This document shows, piece by piece, positions 59,501-64,000 of a stretch of DNA of 64,000 nt. Within the stretch, counting starts at the first letter, position 1, and the number at the start of each line of letters is the position of its first letter. The stretch covers positions 139,001 through 203,000 of the forward strand of contig QEYB01000098.1 of assembly GCA_017562135.1 (NCBI GenBank), in the 5' to 3' direction. The position numbers and the translations under genes were made by a program. The notes below the pieces were generated by a model that was not told the DNA's origin, ran no database searches, and worked only from the letters and a program-made list of their open reading frames with translations. Source of the stretch: Dipylidium caninum. Its lineage: Eukaryota > Platyhelminthes > Cestoda > Cyclophyllidea > Dipylidiidae.

Positions 59501-62288
59501 ACAGGTGAACACGTATTAGAAAACCCCAACAATAATTGTATTTAAAGGTAATCAAGAAAAACGAATAGGGATTATAATCCTAAGAGCGGATAGAGCGATA
59601 AGTTAACATTGTGTAAAATAAATATCAGTTTAGAAAACACCACCAATATCAGTGACAACTTAGTTAATTTAAACAATAGGAAGGGGATTGAGGAAACACT
59701 AGATCAGCCTGGAGTGATACACATTTAATGCATTCAGTATACCCCAATAGCGGTGTAATACTTTTAGTCTGAAAGCAAGAGGATCCTCACCTGTCCTCAA
59801 AAAAGCAGTTGACGAACGACTGAAGAGCACTACAAGAGCATAATCTCTAGGAGAATATATGATCAAGATTTGAATGTAACAGCAATTTATAAGATCGAGC
59901 AAAAAAATCACAAAATGAAAAGGCCTTCGATGCGCGAAAGATCTCTGCAAGTTTAAGCGTCTCAGCCATGAGACTACAGCTTTCATATACCCGCCTGCCT
60001 TATTAATACCAATATATCATCGAAGATCATACCTGAAGAAGTTCGTCCCCTGGCTTAAGACAATCTAGGGAAGAGAAGAGGCCGACGGGCAAAACAGAAT
60101 GGACGAAATGGCGCAATGGCTCATCAGGCACAAACTCCTGCGACGACTCCTCAGGTGCACCAGCGATTTGCGATCCTGCCCTACTCTCTTCTTCATTTCC
60201 TCTGTTTTCTTGCGATCCGTTAGAACACTTCGTCCGGGAAACTGACGGCAATGGTGTTTTATTAGGGCTTTCGGTTGTGGAACCAGTCAGAGAAATGCCT
60301 AATTGGCGCAAATTTTTTGGTCGAACGACTCTGATCACCTTTAAGAATGTAAATGAAGTCAGTAGTGAGATGTAAATGGAAATGGCCCTCCCAAAAGACT
60401 ACATTTTTACAAAAAGGTAAAAACCGTGGTCATAGTAATTCGTGTCCATCTCCTACCCTTGGTATTTATTCATGAATTTTAAGAAGCTCGTGTTTAGTAC
60501 ACCTGGTCAACATAAAATCCGTCGCTGGAATGGGACCACACAACGCATTACCTATAACTGTTCAAGATGGAGAAGATAGCGTAACGTATTAAATGAGGCA
60601 GAAAAATCTTTACAAAACATCTCTTAAGCTGAAGATCTAATCATGGACGAGTTAACCCCAGAACCGATTATCAGAAAAGGCACATTCCATTACCTGGAAG
60701 TAATTCACGGGTCTGTTTAAAACACTACACTATCAATGAAGTGCAGGTAATTATGAATTACTAAAATATTTTCATGATGAATTGTACGATCTGCCACTTT
60801 CATACCAACATTTGTGCGCGTCACACTACGGTATAAAACTGAACAACACAAATGGGGTAATGCTTCTCCACCCATTTGACATACCACTAAGAGTTAGAGC
60901 TAGGTTGTTCAACACTTTTAGATTCAGTCGTATCGTTTAATTTGGTATACAGCATGTGTCATAGTGATGGAGAAAGTACACTTTAATTGAACGACCCGGA
61001 AATCTATAAAAACAATTTCACACAGAAGCTGTCTGATAAGTGAGATGTAAAATAGCCACGCTTAAAGTAGACTAACTAATAAAAGGATGGATATCAAATG
61101 AACACCATCACCATAGATGGCAATAAAAATTGTTTAATATGGTTTCGACGGTAGTCTATCTATTTCTACTTTAAGCTCATTACAAAAAGCATCAGAAGGG
61201 AAATTCTAGCGCAAACGCAAAACAGTCTCTCTCATTTTACCCTAGCAACTGCTGGTAGGAGAGATTACTTAACCTTTGGAGTGCCGATATCTACTTAAGT
61301 AGTCATATGGTCACCACATTTCAAATGTTCAGGTCTGAACTTCTAAAAGAAAGTCTGAATCTATTGACAAATAACCCCTAGCACTGCCGATTTAAAAGGC
61401 AGTGTCCATAACTACTGACCTCTTTCAAAGAGGTCCAGATTTATTTCGGCACATTCATGCTTTTAGTGCAAAGCATTATTCCGTTTACGCAGAGATTACA
61501 AGTGAACTTTACAGAAATATAAACTTGCAACTAAATAGGTTATTAGTTCATACCCCCCACGTTCATATGGGTTGATGTAAGATGTCAGTAAAAAAGAAAC
61601 AAAAGTATGTCACATTTACAATGATAAGCAGTATATTTAGTCGATTAAACGTGAGCAATACCTGGCGCATCCACTTAACTATGCCTAGTTGAAGTGTTTC
61701 AGCCCGTCAGGAATATCACTAAGATTTGCTAATTTTTAAGGTAGTAGACGATTGAAAGTGCGGAGACCCAACCCTAAAAAGCCATTCCTTCAAGCTGTTC
61801 AAGTAGTACATAAGAGTTATCGTCTACAGCTTTTCCCCTCCTCGCTCCGCACTCTTTCCCTGCCCAATCTCCCGCGAAAGAATGAGTTAGCCTCCCTTAT
61901 AGTCCTTATTCCTGTTGACAATACGGCCTATTTTCCTAACTGTTACTCCTAAATTTCCATTCGCGAACTAAACTCGAACCACACGCTTTTCAGTAGAACA
62001 TATCCTTTTGGAATGGTGAGGCCGCAGAAGTATAGTCTAAGAAACTTAGCCATTGAGTCAGCTACAAATTCTTACAAATGCTGTGAACACAACCAATGAG
62101 TGAAGAATCGTTAAAGTCAAAATTACTCAAGTTATGGTTGAAATAATGGCAGGACGATGAATAAGTCTCAAATGTGAACTGTGGTTTAGTCATCATCAAA
62201 CGGCTTACCAATATGTCCTTCCCCGGTCCAACAATCGGCGTCCACACATCTACCATCAGTTTTACCAATTCCGGAGTTATGCGCCCAG
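44555..62288 (-). CDS. MPDZ: Multi-PDZ scaffold protein, MPDZ/PATJ type, 5' end outside window
   Basis: Scaffold of epithelial apical junctions that binds C-termini of membrane proteins. Exons 5' to 3': 62209-62288, 60033-60338, 59034-59393, 58397-58594, 57648-58093, 57004-57531, 55402-55534, 54939-55180, 54760-54887, 54524-54681, 53693-53841, 53365-53628, 52464-52577, 51988-52301, 51473-51750, 51008-51247, 50107-50184, 49951-50052, 49090-49414, 48867-48998, 48614-48791, 48428-48544, 48021-48081, 46693-46958, 45943-46347, 45188-45638, 44799-45113, 44555-44727. About 2,180 residues hold ten PDZ units whose order and sequence follow PDZ4-PDZ13 of vertebrate MPDZ, with the same inter-domain marker (SAWRNI, compare SWKNI) before unit 8. 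The L27 domain and PDZ1-3 should lie beyond the right edge. Splice phases agree except at three exons with one extra base and one unclear junction (58397/58093). Confidence 0.88.
45330..45625 (-). other. PDZ unit 13 of the scaffold and C-terminal tail
   Basis: PSLGLTLAAASGACGGQRVV, SLESNSPAAVSGFKVGDRII, GPLTLTIVRP. Unlike vertebrate MPDZ, which ends right after its last PDZ, about 220 further residues follow, rich in Gly, Asp and Tyr, over exons 45188-45638, 44799-45113 and 44555-44727; the protein ends DTVYGVGGE. Confidence 0.75.
46210..46790 (-). other. PDZ unit 12 of the scaffold
   Basis: Divergent unit: NIFGVLFRPATNGECIYTPG, LIVEAIAAESAASRCGMLQ, then VGDRLLGIDREPVGWLSVDD. The GxGx groove is replaced by FGVLF. 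A proline-rich and then acidic linker follows. Confidence 0.65.
46959..48020 (-). other. MPDZ intron
   Basis: Donor A|GTAAGT, acceptor TTATCACACAG, phase 1, joining LKPPSGQP to IPRLKLFTVLL. No other feature seen. Confidence 0.75.
48021..48705 (-). other. PDZ unit 11 of the scaffold
   Basis: VALQKQPGGTFGLVLGDLHS, GGAIIADI|VNGSPASLAA, HHGDVILEVDGLDVHKASSR, ILALLK|QCSNHVLLKTGRL. The LLK.CS...L..GRLK ending matches MPDZ PDZ11. Confidence 0.8.
48735..49170 (-). other. PDZ unit 10 of the scaffold
   Basis: Starts PIIPGVETTVE, continues VIHSVGDLGFSIIGGSDTHM, then GSIFIENIQSGGTIHRDGRL, SAGDRILAVNDIDLRKATHA and LLREAKGRVLLTVFRGD. PGVETT, GGSDT, DLRKATH are near-identical to vertebrate MPDZ PDZ10. Two one-base frame breaks fall inside it. 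Confidence 0.82.
49255..50150 (-). other. PDZ unit 9 of the scaffold
   Basis: VEYDFLDVTIERNAQCGLGL, CLVNMNPRGDSGVFVQSLL, then SGQVRCWDRIIAINGETVQE and AHLRLARAKLPPG, over three exons with agreeing phases (0,0). Groove loop CGLGL. Confidence 0.78.
50185..51007 (-). other. MPDZ intron
   Basis: Donor GAG|GTGATG, acceptor TTCTATTTACAG, phase 0. Nothing else recognised. Confidence 0.7.
51008..51650 (-). other. PDZ unit 8 of the scaffold
   Basis: CETGFGIRLVGHRDTNSRG, VFICSLREGSLADRTPGLQ, VTDEIVQ|VNNVCVMGLTHV, SAKLLI. Matches MPDZ PDZ8 in the R.(S/R)(G)VFI run after the groove and in the following GLTH. A Gly-rich run (TTGSGGGGGG) precedes it. Confidence 0.78.
52578..53364 (-). other. MPDZ intron
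   Basis: Donor TTC|GTAAGT, acceptor TTTTTACTTAG, phase 0, joining DSFAPSF to ENNRDARPLS. Nothing else recognised. Confidence 0.7.
53365..54610 (-). other. PDZ unit 7 of the scaffold
   Basis: Spread over three exons: RELKLLKLPGEDTWGLSITG, then VFVSNITTNTAAGRCGLLQ PGDIIIG, then VNGMDATRVGCRTVAEWIQA. A Ser/Asp-rich stretch of about 20 residues sits between helix 2 and the last strand. The first junction uses a GC donor. Confidence 0.78.
53842..54523 (-). other. GC-AG intron in the PDZ scaffold
   Basis: Donor ACAG|GCGAGC at 54523, acceptor TTTTCAAAG at 53842, phase 1, joining WGLSIT-G to PDVWHSGASS. No GT in the open frame after the PDZ core gives a consistent phase. Confidence 0.7.
54800..55180 (-). 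other. PDZ unit 6 of the scaffold
   Basis: Reads GCRVVKVLRGGAIEKAAALV, PGDYITRINSDNLRRVTN and VEAFHILRK, closely following MPDZ PDZ6 (GGAI, GD.I..IN, VTNAQA). The carboxylate loop is degenerate (LPLGCEL). Confidence 0.8.
55535..57003 (-). other. MPDZ intron with a short TCTA tract
   Basis: Lies between the acidic linker exon and the exon PLDYYTPLTLDMEEI. A short tetranucleotide run (TCTA repeated) is at 55579-55595. A 34-nt candidate micro-exon near 56110 does not fit the flanking phases and was not used. Confidence 0.55.
57004..57531 (-). other. Acidic linker exon between PDZ units 5 and 6
   Basis: A 176-codon exon bounded by TTCTAG and GAG|GTTGGT, phase 0 both sides. It is rich in Glu, Val and Ser and has no domain I recognise, matching in position the long linker of MPDZ after PDZ5. 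The donor GTTGGT is weak. Confidence 0.55.
57870..58465 (-). other. PDZ unit 5 of the scaffold, with Arg/Ser-rich insertion
   Basis: Strands 1-2 are VPLIVMLQRDKPGFGFSIS (58397-58465). Strand 3 onward (LLVINSIVRGSCVDRDGR, IGVGDRLLFVNDRKL, NAPLGYTMIGVAK) is in 57648-58093. An Arg/Ser-rich stretch of about 57 residues separates them. The exon junction is one base out of phase as read. Confidence 0.75.
58595..59033 (-). other. MPDZ intron
   Basis: Donor AAG|GTATTG, acceptor TTTTTTTCAG, phase 0. Nothing else recognised. Confidence 0.75.
59280..60338 (-). other. PDZ unit 4 of the scaffold, with loop insertion
   Basis: Begins VIRVVRPKNLRQLGISLTG (60033-60338) and ends CLPPHIELVIARSS (59034-59393). 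The binding-groove loop is RQLGIS and the GDELLQVNG turn is intact. About 55 Ser/Glu/Pro-rich residues are inserted between strands 2 and 3 compared with vertebrate MPDZ PDZ4. Confidence 0.8.
59394..60032 (-). other. MPDZ intron
   Basis: Donor CAG|GTATGA, acceptor TTTCCTTTCAG, phase 0, in the middle of the PDZ4 GDELLQ|VNG turn. Nothing else recognised. Confidence 0.8.
60339..62208 (-). other. MPDZ intron
   Basis: Donor TTG|GTAAGC after VWTPIVGPGKDIL, acceptor ACATTCTTAAAG, phase 0. The upstream 80-nt exon matches the KWQRIMG region just before PDZ4 in vertebrate MPDZ. No gene seen inside. Confidence 0.7.
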
Positions 62289-64000
62289 CTGTTATTTGAC
62301 AAAAAAGGTAGAAGAATGTTTTAAACATACACAATATCAAAGGGAGTTTAGCACGTTCGAGGTTAAAGACCCTAGAAGGAAAAAATAGAAAACTGACTTT
62401 TAACGCGATATCATTTAATTTAACACTCTCCAGCCGATTCTAAAGCACTTAACCAGAGACCCAAAACCATTGGAACATCTGACTGAAAATTTAGACAAAA
62501 TAACAAGGAGCACACCGTAGAGAATCAGTGTACCGACGCGCGGTGTTTCACATTTGCGTGAAAATTCTCATACCGAATATAGATGTTTTTTGATTTAAAC
62601 ATGCTTCCTCTTAGTAAAATCACATTATTCGGTACTTCTTGACTCCATCTGGTTACAAAACAGTCTGATTAGACTTTTTATTTATAACATTATCATGCGC
62701 ACGCGATTACGGCAACGACCGCAATGGTTGCTTCCATGTTATTTTTCATAGATTCAGGTCACCAGTAAAAAAACCCACACTTTTTAACATTTCAAACTGT
62801 TTTACTGATGAGATGTCCTTCGAAAATGTTTACAAGCATTATCACCAAGCGCTACTCTAAATCAAATCATTAATATACCTAGGTGGTGTGAGCCCGCATG
62901 CCAAGTTTGCGGTACCTACACGTGGTGTGGTTTGTCTACTAGCTCCGTCAATCGATAATATTGACAGCAGGTAAGGCATCATACGATGAATATATAAACA
63001 AATGGTCGACACGTCGTTTATACGGAGGCCAAATTACATTAAAGCCATATCCTTGATGTAGGATCAGGCTTTTACAGTTTTGAATAACCACGATGAAATT
63101 TTGAAAAATATACAAGACTGTGCTAAGTCCACAAACTAGCAGATTTCGTTCAGCCAAAATCTCCACCCACTGAGGTGACTTCAATCTAAGCGACTATATA
63201 ACTCACGACAGTTTAATCCAAAGGCACGGTATATGCGTCAAGCTTCTGTGTAATCGGAATACCATAAATGTGTATGGTTCGTGCACTACTGCGATCATAG
63301 CTGTCAACAAAACAATGCTATCATAGGATTAAATGCGGAACTCACTGACGAGCTAAAGCAGCGGATAGACGATGCTTTAACGAAAGTGTTCATTACAAAT
63401 AGAAGAAAGTTCTATCCCCTTCCTCTCCTTCCATTGAAAAGTTTGGCACATTTTTAAGATTATAAAAAAATATGACTGTAATTTTATCAAATTCGAATAA
63501 CTGAGCTGTTTCACAAAGTAAAGAGGATGTAAAAAGTCTAGGAATATTCAACAATAAAAAAAGTTGCAATGATGATTCGTTCCTCAGTACAGTAAAAAAA
63601 CTCTAAAAAAACACGTACTCCTGCTAGTGAGAACCAAACCGTGAAACCAAACGTGTAGAAACTTAAAACAAGCGAGTAAATAGCGGAGTGATCAGTATGA
63701 ATAAAAAATTAATTAAATTACGTGCAGTGATGACGTGAAAAGTAATACAGAACAATGAATACTTGCATATTTAGGTCAAGTTTCGTGACAGGACTAAATA
63801 TAAGAATTACAGACAAGTCATTACATGACGAAATAATAATTTATGCACGAGACAAGAGTGGGATCAAGCCTAAACACCATAAGGTGCGTATAAATTTAGG
63901 GCAATTTACAGTGCATTGTCAGTAGTAATTAACGCAAAATAAGGTGAGGAATGTTAGGTTTTAAACAGTTAAAGTATAAAGTTGGTCCCCAATTCATTAA
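62289..64000. other. Right edge, probably MPDZ intron
   Basis: The exon at 62209-62288 opens in phase 1 after AATAACAG, so coding sequence must continue upstream. I could not recognise PDZ3 or L27 sequence on the minus strand here, so the next exon probably lies beyond 64000. Confidence 0.5.

Overview
The window looks like nuclear DNA of a parasitic flatworm, most likely a tapeworm. Four metazoan housekeeping or signalling genes can be read exon by exon. Many introns are very small: two are exactly 32 nt, and others are about 40 or 70-80 nt, a size pattern established for cestodes. Large stretches carry no recognisable gene. The assignment to cestodes is inference; the splice phases and protein motifs are read directly.

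Layout, left to right. (1) About 3.07-11.94 kb, plus strand: the 3' half (TM3-TM7) of a rhodopsin-family peptide GPCR of neuropeptide F/Y type, in three exons with 4.7 kb and 3.1 kb introns. (2) About 11.9-26.4 kb: gene-poor DNA whose only clear structure is a pair of ~450-bp arms in inverted orientation (18.83-19.29 and 21.40-21.85 kb). (3) 26.43-27.56 kb, minus strand: mitochondrial ATP synthase peripheral-stalk subunit b. (4) 28.74-32.81 kb, plus strand, divergent from it: the SAC1 phosphoinositide phosphatase, nine exons. (5) 36.06-41.76 kb, plus strand: a PP2C phosphatase of the PPM1G type with an acidic centre. (6) 44.56 kb to beyond 62.29 kb, minus strand, convergent with PPM1G: a multi-PDZ scaffold of the MPDZ/PATJ type. 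The PDZ units matching PDZ4-PDZ13 are inside the window; the N-terminal part lies beyond the right edge.

The genes have unrelated roles: peptide signalling, mitochondrial energy, Golgi/ER lipid turnover, nuclear phosphatase, and apical junction scaffold. No operon or pathway clustering is suggested.

The most notable points are: the inverted-repeat pair, whose core differs at a single base over about 400 bp while its outer edges have diverged; a recurrent pattern of one-base frame breaks at short homopolymers inside otherwise intact exons of several genes, which points to assembly or sequencing error or, less likely, real lesions; two GC-AG introns sharing the rare donor AG|GCGAG; and long low-complexity insertions in loops of the PDZ domains. 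I found no evidence of a wholly new biological system.
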